From Sutterella sp. AM11-39 (GTDB lineage: Bacteria > Pseudomonadota > Gammaproteobacteria > Burkholderiales > Burkholderiaceae_F), in NCBI RefSeq assembly GCF_003472385.1, contig NZ_QRLV01000009.1:17086-81085 (forward strand): 64,000 nt of DNA. The letters are read 5' to 3'. The position numbers were made by a program, and so were the translations under genes. The notes beneath the pieces are model-generated. The model was not told the origin of the DNA and did no database searches. It saw only the letters and a list, made by a program, of their open reading frames with translations. Shown one piece after another: positions 9,187 to 19,064 of the stretch; the stretch's first letter is position 1, and the number at the start of each line of letters is the position of its first letter.

Positions 9187-10949
9187 CACAACGCGCCTCC
9201 CAAACCGAAGTAGATCTTCCAGCTGTCCTCCGTGGGGTCGCCCACGGCCTTGGCCAGGTCGAGCTTGACGAGTCCGATGGGAGAAAGCCAGCGAATGCCG
9301 AAGCCCGCACCCTTCTTGATGTCTCCGAAATCGAATTCGTGACTCGATTGACCGGCATCGAAAAAGACTGCACCCCACCAGTTGCCGGTAACGTTGTATT
9401 GGTATTCGACGGAAACGGTGTACATCTTTGAGCCGCCTTCGAGTTCGCCCTTGTCGTTTTTCGGGGAAATGGATTCGTAGTCGTAGCCGCGGATGCTCAA
9501 GTCGCCGCCCACGAAGAAACGCAGATCGGGCGGCACCTGATCAAAGCTTCCCGACTCGATCCAACCCGCGGACCATCGGCCGATGAAGATGTGCGAGGGC
9601 CCGAGCGAGCGAACCCAGCTTTGTTGCGCGGTGAGCAGTACGAAGTCGATGTCGGAGCCCCAGGCGGTGTTGGAAACCGAAATCGCATAGCGCTGTGTGT
9701 CGCCCCAGGTCGGCAGAACGCCCCCTTTTTGCCGCGTACGCGAAAACGAAAGGGTGGGATAAATGATTTGCGTATTTGACGAATCACTGCCCTGCGTGAA
9801 GTTGTCGTAGAGCCAGTCGACGGAAATCTTGCGCGTCCAGCCTGAGTCAAGCAGCTGAAAACGGGCGGCGGACACGGCCGTCGACGACGAAGTCGTGTCG
9901 TTTAGGGTCGAATACTTGTAACCGCTTTGCAGGGCCCAGTAGTCCGAGAGAGGATTGGACTGACTCGGAATCTTGTAATTGAACTCGAATTCCTGCTCTT
10001 CGGGTGAAAGATCAGTGGCGGCCGTCAAACTGTGGCCTTTGCTGTTGAGCCATGGGCGAGTCCAGGACAGTTTTCCGTGAGGGCCGATGTCGGTGGCGTA
10101 GCCGATGCCGGTTTCCACCAGGTTTTCACTGCGGGGCGTGAGTGCGACATCAACGTCGAGCACGCGTTCGGGATCTTGCCTGGCTTTGTCAAACTGCATG
10201 GACATGACCACTGATCCGAACCAGTTGGTTTCAGTGAGCTTGCGGGAAAGATCGCCGTAGGTGTTGTAGTCGTAGGGTTGCCCCTCTTTAAACGGGATGA
10301 GCGAACGAAGATAGGCTTCGTCAATCTGCGAATTTTGAAAACTCACCTTCCCGAATTTGTAACGTTTGCCGCTGTCGTAAGCGAGGTCCCAGTATGCCGT
10401 GCCTTCACGGGGCGAAACCTTGAGGCTGTGTCTGGAAAACTTGCCGTCGAAATAGCCGAGTTCCAACGCCAGGGCCTGCACGGATCCTTTGAATTGCTCG
10501 TAGTCGCTGTGCAGTAGAGGACTTCCGGCTTTCGGAATCTGTTGCACGGCGAGATCAAATTCGGTTTCCTTGGTTAGGGGCCCCTGCAGATTGAGGTGAG
10601 GCTCGGTGAGGTGAATGCGCTCGCCCGGATCCACAATGACATTGACGGACGTGACGTCGCCCGAGTCGGCGCGAACCAGGTCAATCTTGACGCGGGGACG
10701 GTAGTATCCAAACGGTTTGATGCCGTCTTTGACGGCCGAAACCAGACGGCGCCTCACGGAGTAGGCGTCGTCATCTTTGCGCTGCATCAGGTGCGCGCGG
10801 ACATTTTCGGTGAGTTCATCATTGAGCCCGATGAAATGGATGGAAATGTCGGCGGCGTAGAGCGCAAGGGGGCAAAGCGTCAGACAAAGGACGAGGTGTT
10901 TCTTCAAATGCGTACCGAAAGTAAAGGAAACGGTTGTCAAGCGCTCCAA
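9186..10949 (-). CDS. tamA: outer-membrane autotransporter assembly factor TamA (Omp85 family)
   Basis: A 587-residue BamA-like protein. It begins with a signal peptide (about residues 16-34, hydrophobic core ending LALYAAD), followed by POTRA-type repeats. The C-terminal 16-strand beta-barrel includes the Omp85 signature region FFVGGDLSIRGYDYESISP near residues 485-505 (the RGY motif). It sits directly upstream of tamB with overlapping stop and start codons, the canonical tamAB operon order. The start is taken at the ATG at 10949. It gives a somewhat long n-region, and a start a few codons later is possible. Confidence 0.93.
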   Translation of the reverse strand: MERLTTVSFTFGTHLKKHLVLCLTLCPLALYAADISIHFIGLNDELTENVRAHLMQRKDDDAYSVRRRLVSAVKDGIKPFGYYRPRVKIDLVRADSGDVTSVNVIVDPGERIHLTEPHLNLQGPLTKETEFDLAVQQIPKAGSPLLHSDYEQFKGSVQALALELGYFDGKFSRHSLKVSPREGTAYWDLAYDSGKRYKFGKVSFQNSQIDEAYLRSLIPFKEGQPYDYNTYGDLSRKLTETNWFGSVVMSMQFDKARQDPERVLDVDVALTPRSENLVETGIGYATDIGPHGKLSWTRPWLNSKGHSLTAATDLSPEEQEFEFNYKIPSQSNPLSDYWALQSGYKYSTLNDTTSSSTAVSAARFQLLDSGWTRKISVDWLYDNFTQGSDSSNTQIIYPTLSFSRTRQKGGVLPTWGDTQRYAISVSNTAWGSDIDFVLLTAQQSWVRSLGPSHIFIGRWSAGWIESGSFDQVPPDLRFFVGGDLSIRGYDYESISPKNDKGELEGGSKMYTVSVEYQYNVTGNWWGAVFFDAGQSSHEFDFGDIKKGAGFGIRWLSPIGLVKLDLAKAVGDPTEDSWKIYFGLGGAL

Positions 10950-10990
10950 GTCTAGCTTGGATTTGCGGGTTTTCCAGCAACAACTGTTAG

Positions 10991-12214
10991 CTAAAGCGCC
11001 CAGACCGGCAGGGCGACGACGTCGCTTGTGAGGTAGCGAGGCTCATCGCAAGTGCAGATCAGAGCGCCGGGACCTCGCTTGATGGTGTCGCCTTTGAGTA
11101 CGCCGAAATTGTCGAGCATCTTGCGCTGAGGCGAAGCCGTCGATTTGATTTCGATCGGATAGTAAATGTCGCCTTCGCGAATCAGAAGATCAATCTCATT
11201 TTGCCGAGTATCGCGGTAGAAGTAGAAAAGAGGCTTTTTGCCGTTGTGCTTCCAGCTTTTGACAATTTCCATGACGACGAAATTCTCGAAAAACGCTCCG
11301 GCGTTATAGGCGTTTTTCAGAGCCGATGGACTTGGAGACTGGCACAGCCAGGCAGCCAAGCCGGTGTCGGTGAAGTAAAGCTTGCTTTTCTTGATGAGTG
11401 TTTTGCCGACGTTTTCGTAGAAAGGAGGCAAGAGATAGACAACGCCTGTAGCGACGGCAACGTTAAGCCAATCGCGGGCAGTTTCCGCCGCAACGCCGAC
11501 GGCTTTTTGGATTTCGCCGATGGCAAATTCCTGACCAATGCGGCTTGCCAGTACGCTTAAGAAGCGCTCGAAATCCTCCACACGGCGTACTCCTGTCGAA
11601 AGGATGTCTTTTTCGATGTAAGTTCTCAAAAGACTGTCGAAAAAGGCATCTCGTTGATCCGGCTCGTCGTGAACCACTTCCGGCCAGGAGCCTTGCCAGA
11701 TGATTTTCCAGAGTTCTTCCGCCGTGAGCGGATCAAGCGAGCCGCGCGTAAGCTCACCGGTCGGCATAAAAGGTTTTTGCTCCGGGCCTTTGCCTTGCAG
11801 CTCGTAGAGACTGAACGGAAAAAGCTCGAAGGATGCAACGCGGCCGGAAAGTGCTTCGGCGACCGCTTTCCTGAGACCGAGTTTTTGAGATCCGGTCAAC
11901 CACACCAGGCCTCTTTCGTCCGTTTCATCGAGAATGGCTTTGATTTCCAAACCGAGGTCGGGAGCTCTCTGAAATTCGTCAACCAGCAAAGGCATCGGAT
12001 ATTGCTTGAAAAAGGCATCCGGAGCTTGTCGAGCCAGATCCAAAGCCTGATAGCGGTCGAGATTGACGTAGCGGCGATCTCCCTGCATGCGGCGCAGCAT
12101 GGTGCTTTTGCCGACCTGTCGCATCCCGGTCACCATGACACCTTTGTAGCGCTGACTGGCCCGATTGATAACGGTTTCAATCGTTCGAGGCAAGTACGTA
12201 AAGTTGAGAGACAT
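10991..12214 (-). CDS. AAA ATPase with DUF4143 C-terminal domain
   Basis: A 407-residue protein of the ATP-binding AAA_14/DUF4143 family. Walker A is GMRQVGKST near residues 27-35, Walker B is LLVDEFQ near residue 77, and sensor-like WLTGSQ follows. The C-terminal domain has a PD-(D/E)XK-like pattern, NEIDLLIREG then YPIEIKST. The cellular role of this family is not established, and toxin-antitoxin-like or DNA-related roles have been suggested from such architectures. The start at 12214 is chosen because it matches the usual N-terminus (short helix, then the P-loop). The longer open frame upstream runs back through the sRNA terminator and is not coding. A triple TCTTGAT repeat lies 43 bases upstream. 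Confidence 0.85.
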   Translation of the reverse strand: MSLNFTYLPRTIETVINRASQRYKGVMVTGMRQVGKSTMLRRMQGDRRYVNLDRYQALDLARQAPDAFFKQYPMPLLVDEFQRAPDLGLEIKAILDETDERGLVWLTGSQKLGLRKAVAEALSGRVASFELFPFSLYELQGKGPEQKPFMPTGELTRGSLDPLTAEELWKIIWQGSWPEVVHDEPDQRDAFFDSLLRTYIEKDILSTGVRRVEDFERFLSVLASRIGQEFAIGEIQKAVGVAAETARDWLNVAVATGVVYLLPPFYENVGKTLIKKSKLYFTDTGLAAWLCQSPSPSALKNAYNAGAFFENFVVMEIVKSWKHNGKKPLFYFYRDTRQNEIDLLIREGDIYYPIEIKSTASPQRKMLDNFGVLKGDTIKRGPGALICTCDEPRYLTSDVVALPVWAL

Positions 12215-12256
12215 AGGCGTGGATGTTTGTGGAATTGAATGAAATAAAGAGTATGG

Positions 12257-12286
12257 TCTTGATTTTATCAAGAGTACGTTCTTGAT
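12257..12286. repeat. triple TCTTGAT / ATCAAGA repeat, operator-like
   Basis: Three exact copies of the 7-mer occur: TCTTGAT at 12257-12263, its inverse at 12267-12273, and TCTTGAT again at 12280-12286. The last two form an inverted repeat around GTACGT. The cluster lies 43 bases upstream of the DUF4143 ATPase start and downstream of the sRNA terminator, where an operator for that gene would be expected. Confidence 0.5.
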
Positions 12287-12322
12287 TTCGTTCAAAAATT
12301 GCAGAAGCCTTGAAAATAAACG

Positions 12323-12360
12323 AAAAAAAGCGGTGACAGGAGCCTGAAACCTGTCACCGC
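12323..12360 (-). terminator. intrinsic terminator of the sRNA candidate
   Basis: An 11-bp perfect stem (GCGGTGACAGG at 12330-12340 with its complement at 12350-12360) has a 9-base loop. Seven uninterrupted T follow on the minus strand (12329-12323). It is one of the best terminators in the window, and no gene ends before it. Confidence 0.9.
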
Positions 12361-12488
12361 ACAAGGAAGATAACCCTAAGAAACCATCACGAACGCCAGG
12401 AGAACAACGTTGGTGAGAGGCTTGCAGCAGGTTCGACCCCAACGAACCCTTGTCTCTTCGGCTTTAAGCCTCTAGGTGTTTCTCAGTT
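12323..12488 (-). ncRNA. candidate Fur-regulated small RNA, about 166 nt
   Basis: This gap holds an independent minus-strand transcription unit. Its sigma70 promoter is at 12495-12523 with a Fur box inside it, the predicted start is near 12488, and a perfect terminator ends near 12323. The predicted RNA folds into a stem AGAGGCUU/AAGCCUCU enclosing a hairpin GGGUUCG/CGAACCU. A largely unpaired stretch follows with UUCUCCU and UCUUCCUUGU, which are complementary to Shine-Dalgarno sequences, and then the terminator. This is the architecture of an iron-stress riboregulator like RyhB, PrrF or NrrF, although no sequence similarity to those is claimed. The alternative is an attenuated 5' leader of the downstream ATPase gene. 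No protein-like frame is evident. Confidence 0.65.
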
Positions 12489-12494
12489 GGTGGA

Positions 12495-12523
12495 ACTATA
12501 TCGCAAATAAGAATCATTCTCAA
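12495..12523 (-). promoter_or_regulatory. sigma70 promoter overlapped by a Fur box
   Basis: On the minus strand TTGAGA (12523-12518), a 17-base spacer and TATAGT (12500-12495) make a near-consensus promoter. The plus-strand 19-mer GCAAATAAGAATCATTCTC (12503-12521) fills the spacer and matches the consensus Fur box GATAATGATAATCATTATC at 14 of 19 positions. Iron-loaded Fur bound here would block RNA polymerase, so expression is predicted under iron limitation. Confidence 0.7.
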
Positions 12524-12727
12524 CAAGTCTGACACAGGAAAATGTTTCTATTTGCAACAGCAAGAAGAGAGACTACAGGTGGCTTACTGTCACTTGTTTT
12601 GGTTGACTGTGTACGGCAGTGTGAGTTCATGTGTGGAAAATTTCTAGGAAAAACAAGCACAAAGTCGATCGGCTCTGTACAATGCGGGCTCCTTATCAAT
12701 TTCTAATTTCTGGCCGGTAAAGCCAAA

Positions 12728-14951
<2,224 letters not shown>

Positions 14952-14962
14952 CGAAAGAAAAA

Positions 14963-15006
14963 AATCCCCCGATCAGAATCGAAAGCTGGCCGGGGGAATT
15001 TTTTTT
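14963..15006. terminator. bidirectional terminator between tgt and aroG
   Basis: A CCCCC/GGGGG-based stem (14965-14970 with 14992-14997) is flanked by A runs on the left and eight T on the right, so it works for both the tgt and the convergent aroG transcripts. Confidence 0.8.
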
Positions 15007-15018
15007 CGAACGTTCCGA

Positions 15019-16080
15019 TTACTGGAGACGGCTGCGGCGATCGCGGACGGCGTGAGCCAGGTTATTGAGCAAAACGACCGTGTCGTCCCAGCCGAGACAG
15101 GCGTCCGTGACGCTCTGGCCGTAGACGAGGGGCTTGTCGGGTTCGATCTTCTGGTTGCCTTCGACGAGGTTCGACTCGATCATGACGCCGATGATCGAAC
15201 TGTTGCCGCCGGAAACTTGCTCGCAGATGTTGTTGACCACATTGATCTGTTCGCGGCAGATTTTGTGGGAATTGCTGTGGGAAGCGTCAATCATTACGAT
15301 TTCGCGGTGGCCGTTGGCCTTGAGCATCTCACAGGCTTTGGCAACGCTTTGGGCGTCGTAATTGGGCTCTTTTCCGCCTCTGAGAATGATGTGACAGTCT
15401 TCGTTTCCGGTCGTGGTGACAATGGCCGAGATGCCGCCCTTGGTAACCGACAGGAATGAGTGGGAGTGTTCGGCGGCGCCGATGGCGTCGACGGCGACCT
15501 TGATGTTGCCGTCGGTGCCGTTTTTGAAACCGACAGGGCAGGACAGACCGCTGGCAAGCTGGCGATGCGACTGAGATTCGGTTGTGCGTGCGCCGATGGC
15601 TCCCCAACTCACCAGATCGGCAATGTACTGCGGCGTGATCATATCCAGGTATTCGACGCCGGTGGGAAGGCCGAGAGCCACAATGTCGCACAGCAGTTCA
15701 CGGGCGACGCGCAATCCGTGATTGATGCGGCAGCTGCCGTCCATATCCGGGTCGTTCATCAGACCTTTCCAACCGACGGTTGTACGGGGCTTCTCGAAAT
15801 AAACGCGCATGATGATTTCAAGGTCGCCTGCCAAGCGTCGACGCTCTTCGTTGAGCTTTTGCGCATATTCCATTGCAGCCTTGGGATCATGAATCGAGCA
15901 GGGGCCGACGATTACAAGAAGTCGATCGTCGTGACCGTGCAGAATTTCGTGAGCGGCCATTCGGGCGCCGTGAACGGTTCTTGCGAACGGCTCTTCGCAG
16001 GGGAATTCACGAATGAGATGAGCCGGAGGCGTCAGTTCGCGAATCTCTTTGATGCGAAGGTCGTCGGTTGTGTAGCGCAT
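15019..16080 (-). CDS. aroG: 3-deoxy-7-phosphoheptulonate (DAHP) synthase, type I (AroG/AroF/AroH class)
   Basis: Catalyses the first step of the shikimate pathway, condensing PEP and erythrose-4-phosphate. At 353 residues it has the length of the enterobacterial class. Conserved segments are VGPCSIHDPKAAMEYA near residue 57, RVYFEKPRTTVGWKGL near residue 91, GARTTESQSHR near residue 162 and the metal-binding MIDASHSNSHK near residue 265. An AGGGAG-type ribosome-binding site precedes the ATG. The 280-base leader holds a Phe/Tyr-rich leader peptide and a terminator hairpin, pointing to regulation by aromatic amino-acid attenuation. Which end product inhibits the enzyme cannot be read here, so aroG versus aroF is a naming choice. 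Confidence 0.93.
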   Translation of the reverse strand: MRYTTDDLRIKEIRELTPPAHLIREFPCEEPFARTVHGARMAAHEILHGHDDRLLVIVGPCSIHDPKAAMEYAQKLNEERRRLAGDLEIIMRVYFEKPRTTVGWKGLMNDPDMDGSCRINHGLRVARELLCDIVALGLPTGVEYLDMITPQYIADLVSWGAIGARTTESQSHRQLASGLSCPVGFKNGTDGNIKVAVDAIGAAEHSHSFLSVTKGGISAIVTTTGNEDCHIILRGGKEPNYDAQSVAKACEMLKANGHREIVMIDASHSNSHKICREQINVVNNICEQVSGGNSSIIGVMIESNLVEGNQKIEPDKPLVYGQSVTDACLGWDDTVVLLNNLAHAVRDRRSRLQ

Positions 16081-16161
16081 GATGTCTATCTCCCTTGGTA
16101 TCGGATTTTGTCGTTCGGTCTGTGCCGGCGAGCCTGAGGCTTGATTACGCAGAACCCGGTA

Positions 16162-16196
16162 CGAAAAAGCCGCCGGATTTTGCGTTCCCGGCGGCT
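16162..16196 (-). terminator. attenuator terminator in the aroG leader
   Basis: On the minus strand AGCCGCCGG (16196-16188) pairs with CCGGCGGCT (16176-16168) across an 11-base loop, followed by TTTTCG. It lies between the leader peptide and aroG with no gene ending before it, which is the position of an attenuator. The left arm can alternatively pair with CGGCGG inside the leader-peptide coding region (16249-16244), which would form an antiterminator. Confidence 0.75.
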
Positions 16197-16220
16197 GGCA
16201 GTACCTTTCAAATGCTTGCG

Positions 16221-16298
16221 TTACGCGTGCGCACGTACTCCTTCCGCCGAGGGGGCGAAATAAAAGGAGAAGAAATAAAATCGTGCCGTGTAAAGCAT
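16221..16298 (-). CDS. aromatic-rich leader peptide of aroG (25 codons)
   Basis: A 25-codon frame starts at the ATG at 16298 and ends in TAA at 16221. Residues 7-14 read FYFFSFYF, seven aromatic residues of eight, and a further Tyr is at position 3. This is the codon pattern of pheL-type leader peptides, where ribosome stalling reports low charged tRNA-Phe or tRNA-Tyr. It sits downstream of a good promoter and upstream of a terminator and aroG. A 12-nt perfect inverted repeat (16206-16217 with 16293-16304) brackets the frame. The ribosome-binding site is weak (GGAAC, about 12 bases upstream), which is the main doubt. Confidence 0.7.
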   Translation of the reverse strand: MLYTARFYFFSFYFAPSAEGVRAHA

Positions 16299-16365
16299 TT
16301 GAAAAAGGCAGTTCCAGATTTTCTAAGCAGAGCCTGATTCGTATTTCAGGCCGACTCAGGGACTT

Positions 16366-16394
16366 ACTCTACTCGATCTTGTGACGAAGTGCAA
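16366..16394 (-). promoter_or_regulatory. sigma70 promoter for the aroG leader transcript
   Basis: On the minus strand TTGCAC (16394-16389), 17 bases and TAGAGT (16371-16366) form a good sigma70 promoter. Transcription would start near 16359, about 60 bases before the leader-peptide ATG. Confidence 0.6.
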
Positions 16395-16397
16395 ACG

Positions 16398-16426
16398 CAA
16401 AAACACCAATAAGATCAGGTGTTTTG
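16398..16426. repeat. inverted repeat with flanking A/T runs
   Basis: CAAAAACACC (16398-16407) and GGTGTTTTG (16418-16426) form a 9-bp hairpin with a 10-base loop just upstream of the aroG promoter. It looks like a weak bidirectional terminator, but no annotated transcript ends here. Confidence 0.4.
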
Positions 16427-16589
16427 CTTAGATTGTCACATTTTTTCTCTGAGTCGAAACGAAAATTCAAAATGCTGGATTCAACCTTTGTGTCAGCGCG
16501 TGTTAAGTTTTCTCCTCGGTGCGACTGATGACGAAAAACAATTTCGCCGGTCGCGTTGTTGAGTCCATTTTTTTGCGTTTGTTTGCGCG

Positions 16590-17582
16590 ATGCCGCTGCT
16601 TCAATCCGACTACAAGGCTCCCCGCTGGTTGCCCGGAGCGCATCTTCAGACCATCGTTCCCGCCCGTTTTTTCCCGCGACCCGACGTGCAGTATCGAAGA
16701 GAAATTGTGGATATGCCCGACGGAGACTTCATCGTGTTGGATTGGTCGGAACCGGAGCCGATGGAGCTCAACGCGCCGGTGTTGGTGCATTTCCATGGAT
16801 TGGAGGGTGATTCTCACAGTCATTACGCAGAAGCGCTGATGCACGAGTGTGTCAAATGCGGTTGGCGAGGCGTCGTTGCGCATTTCAGAGGATGCGGCGG
16901 TCTGCCCAATCGTTTGCCGCGGGCGTACTTTGCCGGCGACAGCGACGATTGCGATTGGATACTGAGGACGGTTCACGAACGTTTCATTACGGCGCCGATT
17001 TATGCGGTCGGCGTGAGCCTCGGCGGTAACTACATTGCCAAATACATGGGCGAACGCCCGCAGGACGCATCTTTCCTGACGGCGGCCGTCTCGATCGGTG
17101 CGCCGGTGGATTTGGTGGCCGGAAGCGAAATCATGAGCCGCGGCGCCAACAAGCTCTACGAAGAAATGTTTTTGTCGACGCTCAAGGAAAAGCTCATTGA
17201 CAAGGCCAAGCGTTTCCCGGATCTCATTGACATCAACAAGGTAAAGAGCTGTAAAACGCTCTACGACTTTGACAGTGTCTACACGGCGCCGATCCATCAC
17301 TTCAAGAGCGCGATGGAGTATTGGACCTTGTGCTCGGCCAAGCGCTATCTCAAAAACGTCACTAGACCGCTGTTGCTTTTAAACGCCAAAAACGATCCCT
17401 TCCTGCCGCGCTGGGCGTTGCCGACGGAAAAGGACGTGAGCGACTGTGTCTATCTTGAGCAACCGGAAGAGGGGGGTCACATCGGCTTTCCCCGCGGCAA
17501 TCCGCCCGGAGACCTGGGTTACCTGCCCGAGCGCGTCATGCGGTTTTTCTCGGTGTTTGAACCCAAAATTGAAAGCGTTTGA
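16590..17582 (+). CDS. YheT-family alpha/beta hydrolase
   Basis: A 330-residue cytoplasmic alpha/beta-hydrolase of the YheT/COG0429 family, whose physiological substrate is unknown. It opens with the family N-terminus YKAPRWLPGAHLQTI. It has the oxyanion-hole segment HFHGLEGDSHSHYA near residue 69 and the nucleophile elbow GVSLGGN (Ser near residue 143). The catalytic Asp lies in NAKNDPFLP near residue 267, and a late His is in EEGGHIGF near residue 299. The gene stands alone, with 269 non-coding bases before the next gene. Confidence 0.88.
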   Translation: MPLLQSDYKAPRWLPGAHLQTIVPARFFPRPDVQYRREIVDMPDGDFIVLDWSEPEPMELNAPVLVHFHGLEGDSHSHYAEALMHECVKCGWRGVVAHFRGCGGLPNRLPRAYFAGDSDDCDWILRTVHERFITAPIYAVGVSLGGNYIAKYMGERPQDASFLTAAVSIGAPVDLVAGSEIMSRGANKLYEEMFLSTLKEKLIDKAKRFPDLIDINKVKSCKTLYDFDSVYTAPIHHFKSAMEYWTLCSAKRYLKNVTRPLLLLNAKNDPFLPRWALPTEKDVSDCVYLEQPEEGGHIGFPRGNPPGDLGYLPERVMRFFSVFEPKIESV

Positions 17583-17851
17583 GCGGGCAAAAACGCCGCG
17601 ATGCAATTTTTTGTCGACTGAATCAGCGAATTCTTGCGCTTTTTCGTAGGTGTAATTTACGAATTCTTGCAAGCAGGGCCGGGCATGTTGTTCTTGCGAC
17701 GAGATCCGTTGCCACTGCTGAAGCAAGACGATTTGCCTCGATAGCCGAAAAGACCACACTGGTTTGAGAACTGGCCGAACAAGAACATGTGAACGCATTG
17801 TTAGACGCATCTAGCAAAATCCGGAAGCATGAATTCTGATACGGATAAAAA

Positions 17852-19036
17852 ATGCTCACTCGACAAGAATATGATGTTTTACGCAGAAGGTTGGATGAAC
17901 CGAGAAAGTTCATCCAAGTAGTACTTGGCCCTCGTCAGATTGGCAAAACCACAGTGGTTCGACAGGTGCTTTGTGACATCAATAAACCGCATTTATATTT
18001 CTCGGCGGATGACACAGCGGTAGCAGGTTCTGCTTGACTTGCAAGCTGTTGGACGGCTGCTCGGCTGGAAGCCCAAACACATCCCGATGCCGGATGTGTA
18101 TTGGTGATCGATGAAATTCAGAAAGTGCCAAATTGGTCGGAAACCGTCAAACGGCAATGGGATGATGACACTTGGAATGAAAGAAACATCAAGGTCGTTT
18201 TATTGGGATCGTCCCGAGCTTTGATTCTTCAGGGGTTAAGCGAATCCTTGATGGGGCGTTTTGAAGAAATCCGCATGACGCATTGGACGTATGCTGAAAT
18301 GCGGGATTGCTTTGGGTTGACGGTCGATGAATTCATCTACTTCGGCGGCTATCCGGGAGCCGTGGAGATGATGCTGGACGAGGCTCGGTGGAAGGTATAT
18401 GTCAGAAATAGCATGATTGATGCAACCGTTAACCGATACATTTTCGAAGACGTCCGAATCGGAAAAGCTGCGTTGCTGCGTAAGACACTGGAGCTCGGTG
18501 CGGCATATTCGGGCAAGATTCTGTCGTTGACAAAGCTGTTGGGAGAGATTCAGGACGCGGGTAACGTCATGACAATTGCCGGATACCTGGAGCGGCTCAA
18601 CCAATGCGGTTTACTGGGGACGCTGCAGAAGTTTTCGGTGGACGATGCCAGACGTCGCGCGAGCATTCCGAAGTTTCAGGTGCACAACAATGCGCTTTTG
18701 ACGGCACTGTCTGTCGGCACGTTTGAGCAGGTGCGAAACGATCCGGAGAAGTGGGGTCATTATGTGGAATCGGCTGTCGGAGCGTATTTGATTTCTCAGG
18801 CCTATCGCCTGCAATTTGAGGTGTTCTATTGGCGGGATGGCAACAACGAAGTCGACTTTGTCTTGCGCAAAGACGGAAAAGTCGTGGCGTTGGAAGTCAA
18901 GAGCGACCACGAGCGACACACCAAAGGACTGGATGTGTTTTGTCAGAAGTTCCGACCGAATGCCGCCTTGATTGTGGGCAGTGGGGGACTGCCGCTCGAA
19001 ACATTCCTGGAAACACCGATTGCCGATTTGTTCTGA
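17852..19036 (+). pseudogene. DUF4143 AAA ATPase interrupted by an in-frame TGA
   Basis: The frame from 17852 to 19036 encodes a second DUF4143-type ATPase: Walker A GPRQIGKTT at residues 27-35, Walker B VLVIDEIQK, sensor LLGSSRALIL, and a C-terminal NEVDFVLRKDGKVVALEVKS nuclease-like motif. It is broken once, by TGA at 18035-18037. The same frame continues without shift (LASCWTAARLEAQ). Relatives carry a SxWLxxQWxxAR-type segment at this point, so the lesion is most simply a single TGG-to-TGA change. It could be a young pseudogene, a sequencing error, or two separate peptides restarting at 18101. It differs in sequence from the intact DUF4143 gene at 11-12 kb. Confidence 0.8.
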
Positions 19037-19064
19037 GAAAATTGGTGCAAGACGAGGAAGCCCA

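Noticed and set aside
12430-12445. GGTTCGACCCC, resembling a tRNA or tmRNA T-arm
   Set aside because: The flanking bases do not form the 5-bp T-stem or an acceptor stem; the segment pairs with its neighbour inside the sRNA candidate on the other strand.
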